A stretch of 64,000 nt of DNA. Source: Lactobacillus selangorensis. GTDB taxonomy: Bacteria > Bacillota > Bacilli > Lactobacillales > Lactobacillaceae. The translations under genes and the position numbers were made by a program. The notes below the pieces were generated by a model. That model saw nothing but the letters and a program-made list of their open reading frames with translations, was not told the DNA's origin and did not search any database. Where the stretch lies: assembly GCF_001437205.1 (NCBI RefSeq), contig NZ_JQAZ01000001.1:124001-188000 (forward strand), written 5' to 3'. Positions 35,618 to 45,857 of the stretch are shown piece by piece (the first letter of the stretch is position 1; every line of letters begins with the position of its first letter).

Positions 35618-36271
35618 TTACATTTTGCCTTCTTCTTTTTCCTTGAGAGCTTTTTCTTCATCAGGGACGTAGTGGAAATTGGGATCGATTTCGGCGTCGA
35701 GCTTATCGAAGGCAACCTGCATTTCGTCGCTGACTGTGGCTAAACCGGCGTCGTTGAGCTTCAGTTTGGGGTCAACGGTGATTGGGTCGCCAAACCGAAC
35801 GGTGATTCGTTTCCGCAGGAAGAGGTCCCGAAATTTCAGCGGGCCTTGGTAGACAACTGGAATCAGCGGTGCCTTGGAGAGTTTGGCAATGACAGTGGCG
35901 CCGCCTTTTAATTCGGAGGAGTACCGGCTGCCGGACGGAAACATGATTAGAGATAATTTGCCGTCCTTCAAAATCCGGACGGGCGTTTTAATTGCCGAAG
36001 GACCCGGATTTTTGCGGTTGACGGGAAAAGCATGTGCATGGACCAGCACAAACCGGAAAAAACGGTTATTAAATAATTCTTCTTTAGCCATAAATGAAAA
36101 TTGACGGGGACTTGCGGCGAGCGCAAAGAAGATCGGATCCCACCAAGTTCGGTGCGGCCCCACTAAAATGTACGGACCGTCGAACAGCTTGTCACGATTT
36201 TCATAATGTGTGTTACCATTGATAAGCCACACAAAGGCACGGATCAACGCCCGTGCAAACGAAAAAAACAT
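35618..36271 (-). CDS. plsC: 1-acyl-sn-glycerol-3-phosphate acyltransferase (PlsC family)
   Basis: A 217-residue acyltransferase predicted to acylate lysophosphatidic acid to phosphatidic acid at the membrane. The N-terminus is amphipathic/hydrophobic. The catalytic HX4D motif is His40-Asp45 in HRTWWD. The second family motif reads FPSGSR instead of the usual FPEGTR, and the late PLIPVVYQGP block is present. The C-terminus is charged (Glu/Lys-rich). It is one of only two minus-strand genes. A closely related family member with other acyl acceptors is possible, so the symbol is provisional. Confidence 0.85.
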   Translation of the reverse strand: MFFSFARALIRAFVWLINGNTHYENRDKLFDGPYILVGPHRTWWDPIFFALAASPRQFSFMAKEELFNNRFFRFVLVHAHAFPVNRKNPGPSAIKTPVRILKDGKLSLIMFPSGSRYSSELKGGATVIAKLSKAPLIPVVYQGPLKFRDLFLRKRITVRFGDPITVDPKLKLNDAGLATVSDEMQVAFDKLDAEIDPNFHYVPDEEKALKEKEEGKM

Positions 36272-36300
36272 GGTTTAACTTCCTTTCTGACGTTCGTTGC

Positions 36301-36319
36301 TACAATCGTTTCCATTATA
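36301..36319. promoter_or_regulatory. Overlapping promoters for trmN6-like and plsC-like genes
   Basis: On the + strand TGCTACAAT (extended -10, TACAAT 36301-36306); on the - strand TGGTATAAT (TATAAT 36319-36314). They face each other, so polymerases would compete and the first bases of both transcripts overlap. -35 boxes are poor on both strands. Confidence 0.5.
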
Positions 36320-36366
36320 CCAAAAAATAAACCTAGAAAAATGCTATTTTGAAAGGAGCTGTTCCG

Positions 36367-37098
36367 ATGCATCCCGATGAACGAATCGACCAGTTATATG
36401 GACAAACTGTTAAAATCATTCAAAGCGACGAAGTCTTCTCCTTCTCACTCGATGCGGTGTTGCTGGCCGATTTCACTCGTATCAGCCGCCGCAGCAAGGC
36501 AGTCGACCTCTGTGCCGGCAATGGGGCGGTCGCCTTATTTTTGAGTCAGAAAACCAGCGGGCCAATCAATTTAGTTGAAATTCAGTCCCGTTTGGCCGAT
36601 ATGGCAGCCCGGTCGGTACAATTAAATCACTTGGAAGACCGGCTGCATGTTTATCCAATCGACCTCAAGGATGCGCCGCAAACCTTGAAAAAAGATGCCT
36701 ATGACGTTGTGACCTGCAATCCGCCGTACTTTGCCGATCAGCCGCACAGCCAGAAAAATCCGAATCCGTACTTAGCAATTGCCCGCCATGAACTCAAAAC
36801 CGATTTAAACACAGTTTTAGCAACGACGAGTGCTTTATTGAAGACAAATGGCCGGGCGAGTTTTGTGTACCGGCCGGACCGTTTTCTAGAAATGTGCCAG
36901 AAGATGGTGGCCAACCGGCTGATTCCGAAACGGATTCGCTTTGTCTATCCGTTTCAGAATAAGGACGCCAACATGTTTCTGATTGAAGCCATCAAAGACG
37001 GCAAACCAGGGGGGCTCCATCTGGAAGCACCGCTGGTCGTCTATGATGCGCCTAATCAGTATACGCCGGAAGTGCAGCGGTTGATCTATGGCGACTAA
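36367..37098 (+). CDS. TrmN6-like SAM-dependent methyltransferase
   Basis: A 243-residue class I methyltransferase of the YfiC/TrmN6 type (tRNA1(Val) adenine-37-N6 in E. coli; YabB in Bacillus). It has the SAM motif [14 protein letters not shown] and the adenine-N6 catalytic motif NPPY in [12 protein letters not shown] 36367 follows GAAAGGAG. It overlaps the GIY-YIG gene by 11 bases, the same pairing as yabB-yazA in Bacillus, which strengthens both assignments. The exact tRNA target is inferred. Confidence 0.9.
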   Translation: MHPDERIDQLYGQTVKIIQSDEVFSFSLDAVLLADFTRISRRSKAVDLCAGNGAVALFLSQKTSGPINLVEIQSRLADMAARSVQLNHLEDRLHVYPIDLKDAPQTLKKDAYDVVTCNPPYFADQPHSQKNPNPYLAIARHELKTDLNTVLATTSALLKTNGRASFVYRPDRFLEMCQKMVANRLIPKRIRFVYPFQNKDANMFLIEAIKDGKPGGLHLEAPLVVYDAPNQYTPEVQRLIYGD

Positions 37099-37357
37099 AG
37101 CGTACTACTTTTATGTGCTATTATGTGCGGACCAGAGCTTTTACGGCGGTTTTACGGACGACGTGGCTAAACGAGTGGCGACGCACAATGCCGGCAAGGG
37201 CGCCAAGTATACCCGCAGTCGCCGGCCGGTGCAACTCTTGTATTCAGAAGAATTTACCACTAAATCGGCGGCTTTGAAGGCTGAATATGCCTTTAAACAT
37301 CAGCCACGTCGTGCCAAGGAAAAATTCTTGACGGCCCATCAAATTGTCTGGAAATAA
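37088..37357 (+). CDS. GIY-YIG domain protein (YazA/YhbQ-like)
   Basis: An 89-residue stand-alone GIY-YIG nuclease-fold protein. The motif is seen as [14 protein letters not shown], followed by the Arg of the catalytic set in [11 protein letters not shown] and the AKYTR segment. Related E. coli YhbQ has been described as a DNA-acting nuclease, but for the Bacillus/Lactobacillus branch the role is not settled. It is coupled to the methyltransferase upstream, and rpsB follows with its own promoter. Confidence 0.9.
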   Translation: MATKAYYFYVLLCADQSFYGGFTDDVAKRVATHNAGKGAKYTRSRRPVQLLYSEEFTTKSAALKAEYAFKHQPRRAKEKFLTAHQIVWK

Positions 37358-37360
37358 AGA

Positions 37361-37389
37361 TTGCTTTTAAAAAGACAATCCGTTAAAAT
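37361..37389 (+). promoter_or_regulatory. Promoter for rpsB
   Basis: TTGCTT and TAAAAT are separated by 17 bases. The leader to the rpsB ATG is about 115 nt and structured. Confidence 0.7.
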
Positions 37390-37418
37390 AAATAACGGTG
37401 CTATTGCATCAATTCACA

Positions 37419-37480
37419 CGTCGGTCGATTTATGGAACGGTGCTCACACGAGTTCTCCATAAAAAGGACGCCGGCGGACG
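37419..37480 (+). promoter_or_regulatory. Structured rpsB leader, possible S2 autoregulation site
   Basis: TTTATGGAAC (37429-37438) pairs with GTTCTCCATAAA (37452-37463) as a 10-bp stem with a small bulge. Flanking CGTC (37419-37422) can pair with a downstream GACG. There is no T-run, so it is not a terminator; control by binding of S2 is an inference. Confidence 0.5.
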
Positions 37481-37511
37481 AAAATCAAAAACCAATGGAG
37501 GAATCATACTT

Positions 37512-38309
37512 ATGGCAGTTTTAACCATGAAACAGCTTCTTGAAGCTGGTGTCCATTTCGGTCACCAAACACGTCGGTGGAACCCAAAGATGAAGCCGTA
37601 TATCTTTACAGAACGGAACGGTATCTACATCATCGACTTACAAAAGACAGTTAAGATGATTGATGACGCCTATGACTTCGTCAAGAACGAAGCCGCAGAC
37701 GGTGGTGTCTTCTTGTTCGTCGGCACAAAGAAGCAAGCTCAAGATTCAATTGAAGAAGAAGCTACTCGTGCCGGTCAATACTACGTTAACCATCGCTGGT
37801 TAGGCGGTACTTTGACCAACTGGGCCACAATTCAAACACGGATTCAGCGCTTAAAGGACATCAAGAAGATGTCAACTGATGGCACATTCGATCGTTTGCC
37901 AAAGAAGGAAGTTTCCAAGTTAAAGAAGTCCGAAGCTAAACTTGAAAAGTTCTTGGGCGGTATCGAAGATATGCCACGCATCCCTGATGTGATGTTCATC
38001 GTGGATCCACGCAAGGAAAAGATCGCGGTTCAAGAAGCTCACAAGCTGAACATCCCGATCGTTGCGATGGTTGATACCAACGCTGACCCAGATGACATCG
38101 ATGTCATTATTCCATCCAACGATGATGCCATTCGTGCCATTCGTCTGATCACTTCAAAGATGGCAGATGCCATTGTTGAAGGCCGTCAGGGCGAAGACCA
38201 AGACGTTCAAGAAGGCGACTTCGACGACGCCAAGCAAGGCAACGATTCGATGGAAGAAATCGTTGATGTTGTTGAAGGCGACAACAAAGACAAAAAAGAT
38301 CAGCAATAA
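37512..38309 (+). CDS. rpsB: 30S ribosomal protein uS2
   Basis: uS2 is the small-subunit protein that helps recruit bS1. The 265-residue protein begins [20 protein letters not shown], the family signature, with [20 protein letters not shown] and the conserved [11 protein letters not shown]. The C-terminal 30 residues are highly acidic. ATG 37512 follows an AATGGAGG ribosome site; a longer in-frame start at 37398 would read through the leader hairpin. tsf follows after a 287-base structured interval. Confidence 0.97.
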   Translation: MAVLTMKQLLEAGVHFGHQTRRWNPKMKPYIFTERNGIYIIDLQKTVKMIDDAYDFVKNEAADGGVFLFVGTKKQAQDSIEEEATRAGQYYVNHRWLGGTLTNWATIQTRIQRLKDIKKMSTDGTFDRLPKKEVSKLKKSEAKLEKFLGGIEDMPRIPDVMFIVDPRKEKIAVQEAHKLNIPIVAMVDTNADPDDIDVIIPSNDDAIRAIRLITSKMADAIVEGRQGEDQDVQEGDFDDAKQGNDSMEEIVDVVEGDNKDKKDQQ

Positions 38310-38314
38310 AAACA

Positions 38315-38500
38315 GAGCGTGACAAAGCACGGAGTGACTTTGAGCATGAAGTAGCCTTTGACGTGGTGAGTGGTCTTACTCACTAGGCAAAGGCTATTCA
38401 GCGGAAAAGTCAGTGCTTTGGAACGCGTTTCGACCTAAGCGTCGAAATCAATCTGTTTACTGATGAAGCTCGAATCCTAAACGGGATTCGAACGCTGAAT
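38315..38500 (+). ncRNA. Multi-helix structured RNA between rpsB and tsf
   Basis: Hand pairing gives: GCGT/ACGC (38317-38320 with 38423-38426), a GA/GA internal loop, CAAAGCAC/GTGCTTTG (38323-38330 with 38413-38420), a one-sided GGAG bulge, TGACTTT/AAAGTCA (38335-38341 with 38406-38412), then TAGCCTTTG/CAAAGGCTA (38352-38360 with 38388-38396) and an apical GTGAGT/ACTCAC. Two more hairpins follow: TTTCGAC/GTCGAAA (38428-38447) and TCGAATCC/GGATTCGA (38470-38491). All listed helices are perfect. It has no ORF and resembles no RNA class I can name. It may be a regulatory leader for tsf, a separate small RNA, or a repeated intergenic element. Confidence 0.6.
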
Positions 38501-38515
38501 TATAATAATTATGGA

Positions 38516-38563
38516 AAAGCTGTCTTATTAAATTGCCTTGGCAAGTTTGAGGCAGCTTTTTTT
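38516..38563 (+). terminator. Terminator/attenuator before tsf
   Basis: AAAGCTGTCTTA pairs with TGAGGCAGCTTT over 12 positions (two wobbles), with an inner TTGC/GCAA stem and seven T. Only about 33 bases lie between it and tsf, so it should lower tsf relative to rpsB unless relieved. Confidence 0.9.
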
Positions 38564-38596
38564 AAAAAATCATTCAACCAATGGAGGTTCTAGACG

Positions 38597-39490
38597 ATGG
38601 CAAACAAAATTTCTGCAAAGCAAGTCTTGGAATTACGTCAAAAAACCGGTATCGGCATGATGGATGCTAAAAAGGCATTAGTTGCTGCTGATGGCGATAT
38701 GGACAAGGCTGTTGACGTTTTACGTGAAAAAGGTGTGGCAAAGGCTGCTAAGAAGAGCGGCCGTGTTGCTGCCGAAGGTTTAGCTGATATTGCCGTTTAT
38801 GACAATGCCGCTGCAATCGTTGAAGTCAATGCTGAAACGGATTATGTGGCTTCCAATGACAAGTTCCAAAACTTCGTCAAAGATGTGACCGAAGTAATCG
38901 CAAAGAACAAGCCAGCTGACATGGATGCTGCCATGAAGCTCAACATGGGCGACGATGGCGATGTTGAACAAACAATCACTGCTTTAACAGCTGTGATCGG
39001 TGAAAAAATCAGCTTGCGTCGTTTCAAAGTCGTTGAAAAGAGCGACGATGAAGTCTTCGGCAAGTACATCCATAACGGCGGCCAAATCGCGGCTTTAGTA
39101 GTCGACAAGGGCGGCGATGAAGCAACTGCCAAGGATATTGCAATGCACGTTGCCGCAATCAATCCGCAGTTCTTGAACCGTGTCGAAGTGCCTGACAGCG
39201 AAGTAAAGCATCAGACTGAAGTCTTCACTGAAGAAACTAAAAACGAAGGCAAACCTGAAAAGATTTTGCCTAAAATCGTTGATGGCCGGATGAACAAGTG
39301 GTACTCCGAAGTTTGCTTGGTTGACCAGAAGTTCATCAAGGACCCAGATATGACCGTTGCGAAGTACGCTGAATCAAAAGGTGCCGAAGTACAAAGCTAC
39401 GTTCGTTATGAAGTTGGCGAAGGCATCGAAAAAGCACAAGATGACTTTGCAGCTGAAATCAAGAAACAAATTGATGACGCTAAAAACTAG
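38597..39490 (+). CDS. tsf: Elongation factor Ts
   Basis: EF-Ts exchanges GDP for GTP on EF-Tu. The 297-residue protein has an N-terminal UBA-like domain with [19 protein letters not shown], the core with [14 protein letters not shown] and the late [14 protein letters not shown]-like QKFIKDP segment. Codon use is strongly biased. ATG 38597 follows AATGGAGG. It sits behind a terminator, so its dose is probably set by readthrough from rpsB. Confidence 0.97.
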   Translation: MANKISAKQVLELRQKTGIGMMDAKKALVAADGDMDKAVDVLREKGVAKAAKKSGRVAAEGLADIAVYDNAAAIVEVNAETDYVASNDKFQNFVKDVTEVIAKNKPADMDAAMKLNMGDDGDVEQTITALTAVIGEKISLRRFKVVEKSDDEVFGKYIHNGGQIAALVVDKGGDEATAKDIAMHVAAINPQFLNRVEVPDSEVKHQTEVFTEETKNEGKPEKILPKIVDGRMNKWYSEVCLVDQKFIKDPDMTVAKYAESKGAEVQSYVRYEVGEGIEKAQDDFAAEIKKQIDDAKN

Positions 39491-39501
39491 TTTTTAATAA
39501 G

Positions 39502-39528
39502 AGCGTGTCTTAATGACACGCTTTTTTT
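39502..39528 (+). terminator. Terminator after tsf
   Basis: AGCGTGTC and GACACGCT form a perfect 8-bp stem with a 5-base loop, followed by seven T. Confidence 0.93.
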
Positions 39529-39562
39529 ATGGCCAAGCGCCGAAATTCAGGATTGAATATGT

Positions 39563-39568
39563 TAGAAT
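39563..39568 (+). promoter_or_regulatory. Extended -10 promoter for pyrH-frr
   Basis: TAGAAT preceded by TGT (TGTTAGAAT), about 35 bases before pyrH. No good -35. Confidence 0.5.
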
Positions 39569-39602
39569 AGGACTTGAAAAAAAGATTTATGGAGGGCAAA
39601 TC

Positions 39603-40334
39603 ATGACGAATACGGATCAGCATATCAAGTACAAACGCATTGTCTTAAAGGTCAGCGGCGAAGCCTTATCCGGTAAAAACGGATTCGGCATCAACCCGCC
39701 TGTGATCGCAACGATCGCAACGCAAATCAAGCAGGTTTTTGACATGGGTGTCGAAATCGGCATCGTCGTCGGCGGCGGCAACATCTGGCGTGGCGAAACG
39801 GGTGCCGAAATGGGCATGGAACGGGCTCAAGCTGATTACATGGGCATGCTGGCAACGATTATGAATGCTTTAGCTTTGCAGGATGGTCTCGAAAAAGTCG
39901 GTGTTCCGACCCGTGTTCAGACTTCGATTGAGATGCGGCAGATCGCCGAACCTTACATTCGCCGGAAGGCCATTCATCATTTGGAAAAGAAACGCGTTGT
40001 CATCTTCGCCGGCGGAACTGGGAATCCTTACTTCTCAACGGATACAACGGCTGCATTACGTGCCGCTGAAATCGGCGCCGATGTGATCTTGATGGGCAAG
40101 AATGGCGTCGACGGCGTTTATTCGGCCGATCCGAAGACCCATCCGGATGCAAAGAAGTATGCACACTTAACTCATATGGATATCGTCAACAAGGATCTTC
40201 ATGTGATGGATTCGACTGCCAGCACCTTATCAATGGATAATAATATTCCGATTGTGGTCTTTAATTTGAATGAAGCCGACAATATCAAGAAAGCTGTTGA
40301 AGGCGAAGACATCGGGACTACGATCAACAACTAA
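39603..40334 (+). CDS. pyrH: Uridylate kinase (UMP kinase)
   Basis: PyrH phosphorylates UMP to UDP and is a hexameric amino-acid-kinase-family enzyme. The 243-residue protein shows [14 protein letters not shown], the glycine loop [11 protein letters not shown], the [22 protein letters not shown] substrate segment (first 20: [20 protein letters not shown]) and [10 protein letters not shown] start at ATG 39603 behind ATGGAGG; an earlier in-frame start at 39513 lies in the tsf terminator. frr follows 16 bases later. Confidence 0.96.
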   Translation: MTNTDQHIKYKRIVLKVSGEALSGKNGFGINPPVIATIATQIKQVFDMGVEIGIVVGGGNIWRGETGAEMGMERAQADYMGMLATIMNALALQDGLEKVGVPTRVQTSIEMRQIAEPYIRRKAIHHLEKKRVVIFAGGTGNPYFSTDTTAALRAAEIGADVILMGKNGVDGVYSADPKTHPDAKKYAHLTHMDIVNKDLHVMDSTASTLSMDNNIPIVVFNLNEADNIKKAVEGEDIGTTINN

Positions 40335-40350
40335 TAGAGGAGTAACACTT

Positions 40351-40911
40351 ATGACACAAAATCCAACTTTACAAAAAGCTTCTGAAAACATGCAGAAGAC
40401 CGAACAAGCTTTGGAATACACATTAGGCGGGACTCGGGCCGGCCGTGCCAATGCCAGCCTGCTCGACCGGATCAACGTTGATTATTATGGGGCACCGACA
40501 CCGCTGAATCAGATTGCGGCCATTCGAATCCCTGAACCACGTGTTTTGACGGTCACACCGTATGATAAGTCAGCGACTGACAATATTGTGCGGGCCATCG
40601 AAGAATCCGATATCGGCATCAATCCAGCAAACGATGGCGACGTGATTCGTTTAGCTGTGCCGCAGCTGACTAAGGAACGTCGTCAGGAATTGGCCAAGCA
40701 GGTCAGCCAAGAAGCCGAAAACTCGAAGGTGGCGATTCGTAATATTCGTCGTGATGCCCTTGATGTGCTCAAGAAGCAGCAGAAAAACAGCGACATCAGC
40801 GAAGATGAATTGCATGATCTCGAAGATGAAGCCCAGAAATTGACGAATGAAGCGACCAAGAAGATCGATCAGATTGCCAAGGACAAAGAAAAAGAAATTA
40901 CCGAAGGCTAG
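40351..40911 (+). CDS. frr: Ribosome recycling factor
   Basis: RRF with EF-G splits post-termination ribosomes. The 186-residue protein has the conserved GGTRAGRANASLLDRI near residues 28-43, the domain II segment PLNQIAAIRIPEPRVLTVTPYD, and the C-terminal three-helix bundle with LTKERRQELAKQV and a final DQIAKDKEKEI. ATG 40351 follows AGAGGAG. It is co-transcribed with pyrH and ends at a terminator. Confidence 0.96.
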   Translation: MTQNPTLQKASENMQKTEQALEYTLGGTRAGRANASLLDRINVDYYGAPTPLNQIAAIRIPEPRVLTVTPYDKSATDNIVRAIEESDIGINPANDGDVIRLAVPQLTKERRQELAKQVSQEAENSKVAIRNIRRDALDVLKKQQKNSDISEDELHDLEDEAQKLTNEATKKIDQIAKDKEKEITEG

Positions 40912-40921
40912 TCTTGCTCAG

Positions 40922-40958
40922 AAAGCATTCCGCATGATGAGGTGCGGGATGCTTTTTT
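40922..40958 (+). terminator. Terminator after frr
   Basis: AAAGCATTCCGCA pairs with TGCGGGATGCTTT over 13 positions (one wobble), with an 8-base loop and a T-run. Confidence 0.92.
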
Positions 40959-40997
40959 AGTGCTGAAATAACATTAGGTGTCGCTGGGTGCGTATGA

Positions 40998-41003
40998 TAC
41001 AAT
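40998..41003 (+). promoter_or_regulatory. Extended -10 promoter for uppS-cdsA
   Basis: TACAAT preceded by TGA (TGATACAAT), about 38 bases before uppS. The -35 region is poor. Confidence 0.5.
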
Positions 41004-41040
41004 AATGGGGAAACTTTTTAAGATGAGTGGAGGGTAAACT

Positions 41041-41805
41041 GTGTTTTCAGGAAAAAATAAACAACCAGAAACAGCAGAAATTCAATTAGACCCCGATCGC
41101 ATTCCCGAACATGTCGCCATTATCATGGATGGGAACGGCCGTTGGGCTAAAAAACGGCATTTACCACGTGTGGCCGGCCATAAACAGGGCATGGAAACCG
41201 TCAAGACTATCGCCAAAGCAGCGAGTCGAATGGGGGTCAAAGTGCTGACTTTATATGCGTTCTCGACCGAAAACTGGAAACGGCCGCAGGATGAAGTCAA
41301 ATACATTATGAAATTACCAGTAACCTTCTTTAACACCTTTATGCCGGAATTGATTGAAGAAAACGTGCGGGTCAAAGTCATGGGCTATTTGGATGACCTG
41401 CCGGCACAAACCTTGAAAGCCGCACAGGATGCGATGAAGGATACTGAACAAAATACCGGCATGATTCTCAATTTTGCTTTGAACTACGGCAGCCGGGCTG
41501 AAATCGTAACGGCTGCCCAGAAGTTGGCCCAGCAAGCCGTTGATGGCAATATTCAACCGGATGAGATCGATGATCATCTGTTTGCCGATAATCTGATGAC
41601 GGCCTTTTTAGGCGACTTAGCCGACCCCGATCTGCTGATTCGAACGAGTGGGGAAGAACGAATTTCGAACTTCCTGCTCTGGCAGATTGCTTATAGCGAA
41701 ATGGTCTTTGTCGATGATCTGTGGCCTGACTTTTCAACGGAAACGCTGCGTAAAGCCATTGCGACATATCAAAATCGAGATCGTCGTTTCGGCGGCATCA
41801 AATAA
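41041..41805 (+). CDS. uppS: Isoprenyl transferase (undecaprenyl diphosphate synthase)
   Basis: UppS makes the C55 lipid carrier for cell wall synthesis. The 254-residue cis-prenyltransferase has the catalytic loop IIMDGNGRWAKKR with Asp30, the AFSTENWKRP segment and the late RTSGEERISNFLLWQIAYSE motif (RTSGEERISNFLLWQIAYS). The start is GTG 41041 behind GGAGGG. cdsA follows 20 bases later. Both feed envelope biogenesis. Confidence 0.96.
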   Translation: MFSGKNKQPETAEIQLDPDRIPEHVAIIMDGNGRWAKKRHLPRVAGHKQGMETVKTIAKAASRMGVKVLTLYAFSTENWKRPQDEVKYIMKLPVTFFNTFMPELIEENVRVKVMGYLDDLPAQTLKAAQDAMKDTEQNTGMILNFALNYGSRAEIVTAAQKLAQQAVDGNIQPDEIDDHLFADNLMTAFLGDLADPDLLIRTSGEERISNFLLWQIAYSEMVFVDDLWPDFSTETLRKAIATYQNRDRRFGGIK

Positions 41806-41825
41806 GCAAGGGAGGCTTTTAAAAC

Positions 41826-42620
41826 ATGCAACGAATCATTACTGCGGTAGTCTTAATGGCCATTATGATCCCCCTCATGCTATTTGGGGGCATCTGGCTT
41901 GATATTGCCGCCTGCATTTTAGGCGTGATCGGTGTTTCTGAAATTTTCATCATGCGTAAACGGGTCATCATGTCTTGGGATTTTGTGATCACAACCTTGG
42001 CCACCCTGACCTTGATTGTGCCCCGTTCGTTTTTCAACGGTATGCCGTTCCATTTAGGCGCCTTCGACGTTTTCTATTTCCTGATTATGATTTTACTGGC
42101 GATGATGGTCTTCTCCAAAAATCATTTCAACTTCGATGATGCCGGTGTGCTGACGCTGGCGGCCCTTTACATTGGGACCGGCTTCCATAACTTTGCGGCC
42201 GCTCGGAACCTTGGCAGTGCTTGGATGATTTTCTGGATTGTCCTGATTATTACCTCAACCGATACCGGTGCTTACGAAATCGGCAAACGAATCGGCAAGC
42301 ATAAGTTGTGGCCGGTTATCAGTCCCAACAAGACATGGGAAGGGTCAATCGGCGGCACGGTGGTTGCTGTGATTATTTCAGCGATTTACCTGAAAGTGGC
42401 TCCGGCTGGCACGTTCCCACATCCATACTGGGCGATGCTGATTTTGTCCTTCATCTTCTCATGTGTCGGACAGCTCGGCGACCTGGTCGAATCAGCTTAC
42501 AAACGTTATTACGGCGTCAAAGACTCCGGCAAAATCCTGCCCGGGCATGGCGGAATTCTAGACCGCTTCGATAGTGTGCTGTTTACCTTGCCGCTGTTAC
42601 ATCTGTTTGGTTTATTTTAA
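41826..42620 (+). CDS. cdsA: Phosphatidate cytidylyltransferase (CDP-diglyceride synthase)
   Basis: CdsA converts phosphatidic acid and CTP to CDP-diacylglycerol. The 264-residue multi-pass membrane protein has about seven helices. It shows DTGAYEIGKRIGKHKLW, SPNKTWEGSIGG and the C-terminal signature QLGDLVESAYKR...KDSGKILPGHGGILDRFDS, with the catalytic acidic residues. It follows uppS and precedes rseP, the normal order. Confidence 0.96.
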   Translation: MQRIITAVVLMAIMIPLMLFGGIWLDIAACILGVIGVSEIFIMRKRVIMSWDFVITTLATLTLIVPRSFFNGMPFHLGAFDVFYFLIMILLAMMVFSKNHFNFDDAGVLTLAALYIGTGFHNFAAARNLGSAWMIFWIVLIITSTDTGAYEIGKRIGKHKLWPVISPNKTWEGSIGGTVVAVIISAIYLKVAPAGTFPHPYWAMLILSFIFSCVGQLGDLVESAYKRYYGVKDSGKILPGHGGILDRFDSVLFTLPLLHLFGLF

Positions 42621-42628
42621 ATTGCAAA

Positions 42629-42667
42629 AGCCAGCTTCAAATTCAAATTTGGAGCTGGTTTTTTTTC
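42629..42667 (+). terminator. Terminator after cdsA
   Basis: CCAGCT pairs with AGCTGG and the inner CAAAT with ATTTG, followed by eight T. Confidence 0.92.
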
Positions 42668-42699
42668 CCGTTGCGATGGGAACGGCCTCAAACCGTTCT

Positions 42700-42727
42700 T
42701 TGTCGTGTTTGTGTTTCGTGATATAAT
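42700..42727 (+). promoter_or_regulatory. Promoter for rseP
   Basis: TTGTCG and a perfect TATAAT are separated by 16 bases. Just upstream, GAACGG/CCGTTC (42680-42698) forms a 6-bp hairpin. Confidence 0.72.
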
Positions 42728-42763
42728 AGCAGGCATAGGTCAAATGAGAAGGGAGCTAGAAAA

Positions 42764-44032
42764 GTGACAACAATCATTGCCTTCATTATCATTTTTGGTA
42801 TCTTAGTGATTGTGCATGAATTCGGCCATTACTTCTTTGCCAAAAAGTCCGGCATTTTAGTGCGGGAATTTTCTGTCGGGATGGGGCCCAAAGCTTTTTC
42901 GATGCGCCGCAATGGGACAGCCTACACATTGCGGTGGCTGCCATTGGGTGGTTATGTCCGGATGGCGGGACTCGGCGATGACGAGCTCGAGCTTGAACCC
43001 GGAACGGCGGTCAGCTTATTGCTCGATGATACCGGCAAGGTCCGGACAATCAACACTAGCGATAAGGTGACAACCGTTAACGGCATCCCGATGCAGATCG
43101 TCAAAACCGACCTGGAACGCGATTTGTATGTCGAAGGTTACGAAAACGGGGATGAATCCCAAGTAAAACGTTATTTTGTCAATCACGATGCAACAATCAT
43201 CGAAGAAGATGGCACTGAAATTCAGATTGCACCGCTCGATGTTCAGTTTCAATCCGTCAGTTTGCCGAAACGGATGATGACGAATTTTGCCGGTCCGATG
43301 AATAATTTCATCTTGGCCATTTTGGCTTTCATCCTAGTCGGCTTTATGCAGGGCGGCCCAATCAAGGATAATAACGAGATTGGGCAAATCGAGGCCAATT
43401 CGCCGGCTGCTCGCAGCGGTTTGGTTGCTGGTGATCGGATTGTGGCCGTTAATGGGCACAAGACCAAGGACTTCAATGCCTATTCGGCGCGTATCTCGGC
43501 GCAACCGAATAAAAAAATCAAGGTGACAATCGACCATAAAGGCCAGGAAAGCGTCAAGACAATCAAGACGACTTCCCAGACCAGCAACAAAAAGAAGGTC
43601 GGCCTGATTGGAGTGTCGCCAGCACGTGACCAGTCGCTCGGCGCCAAAGTCAGTTACGGCTTCACCGAAACATGGAGCCTGACCACCCAAATCTTTACGG
43701 TACTTGGCAGTTTCTTCACCGGCGGTTTCTCGCTGAATAAGTTAGCGGGGCCAGTCGGAATCTATTCGATGACGAATTCATTTGCCAGTCAGGGCTTGTT
43801 GGGATTGACCTTCTTCCTGGGTTATTTATCCTTGAACTTAGGAATCATGAATTTGATTCCGATTCCAGCGCTCGATGGCGGGAAATTGTTGCTGAATCTG
43901 ATTGAAGCGGTGCGTGGCAAGCCGGTTTCAGAAGAACACGAAGGCATTATTACCCTGATTGGGGTCGGGTTTCTCGTCATCCTGATGCTGCTCGTCACCT
44001 GGAACGATATCCAGCAGTTTTTTGTGCGTTAA
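42764..44032 (+). CDS. rseP: RIP site-2 membrane metalloprotease RseP
   Basis: RseP (RasP/Eep) cuts transmembrane segments of anti-sigma factors and signal peptides. The 422-residue protein has the zinc motif HEFGH at residues 18-22 in the first helix, a central PDZ domain (about 185-275, with NSPAARSGLVAGDRIVAVNG; core AARSGLVAGDRIVAVNG), and the second active-site motif NLIPIPALDGG near the end. GTG 42764 follows AAGGGAG. In Lactobacillales the Eep-type enzyme also processes pheromone precursors; no such precursor is seen here. Confidence 0.95.
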   Translation: MTTIIAFIIIFGILVIVHEFGHYFFAKKSGILVREFSVGMGPKAFSMRRNGTAYTLRWLPLGGYVRMAGLGDDELELEPGTAVSLLLDDTGKVRTINTSDKVTTVNGIPMQIVKTDLERDLYVEGYENGDESQVKRYFVNHDATIIEEDGTEIQIAPLDVQFQSVSLPKRMMTNFAGPMNNFILAILAFILVGFMQGGPIKDNNEIGQIEANSPAARSGLVAGDRIVAVNGHKTKDFNAYSARISAQPNKKIKVTIDHKGQESVKTIKTTSQTSNKKKVGLIGVSPARDQSLGAKVSYGFTETWSLTTQIFTVLGSFFTGGFSLNKLAGPVGIYSMTNSFASQGLLGLTFFLGYLSLNLGIMNLIPIPALDGGKLLLNLIEAVRGKPVSEEHEGIITLIGVGFLVILMLLVTWNDIQQFFVR

Positions 44033-44056
44033 AAATTAAGTTTATAAGAGGAGTAA

Positions 44057-45778
<1,722 letters not shown>

Positions 45779-45788
45779 TCAGGAAGGA

Positions 45789-45823
45789 GGGGCCGGATAG
45801 ACAGTTTATCCAGCCTTTTCTTT
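45789..45823 (+). terminator. Terminator between proS and polC
   Basis: GGC-GGATA pairs with TATCC-GCC with one mismatch, followed by TTTTCTTT. It lies 30 bases before polC with no visible promoter in between. Confidence 0.65.
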
Positions 45824-45857
45824 ATGAACGACACACAATTTTAAAGGAGGAAAAAGC

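Noticed and set aside
38501-38506. TATAAT as a separate tsf promoter
   Set aside because: It has no -35 at a useful distance, and the strong terminator at 38516-38563 would end its transcript immediately.
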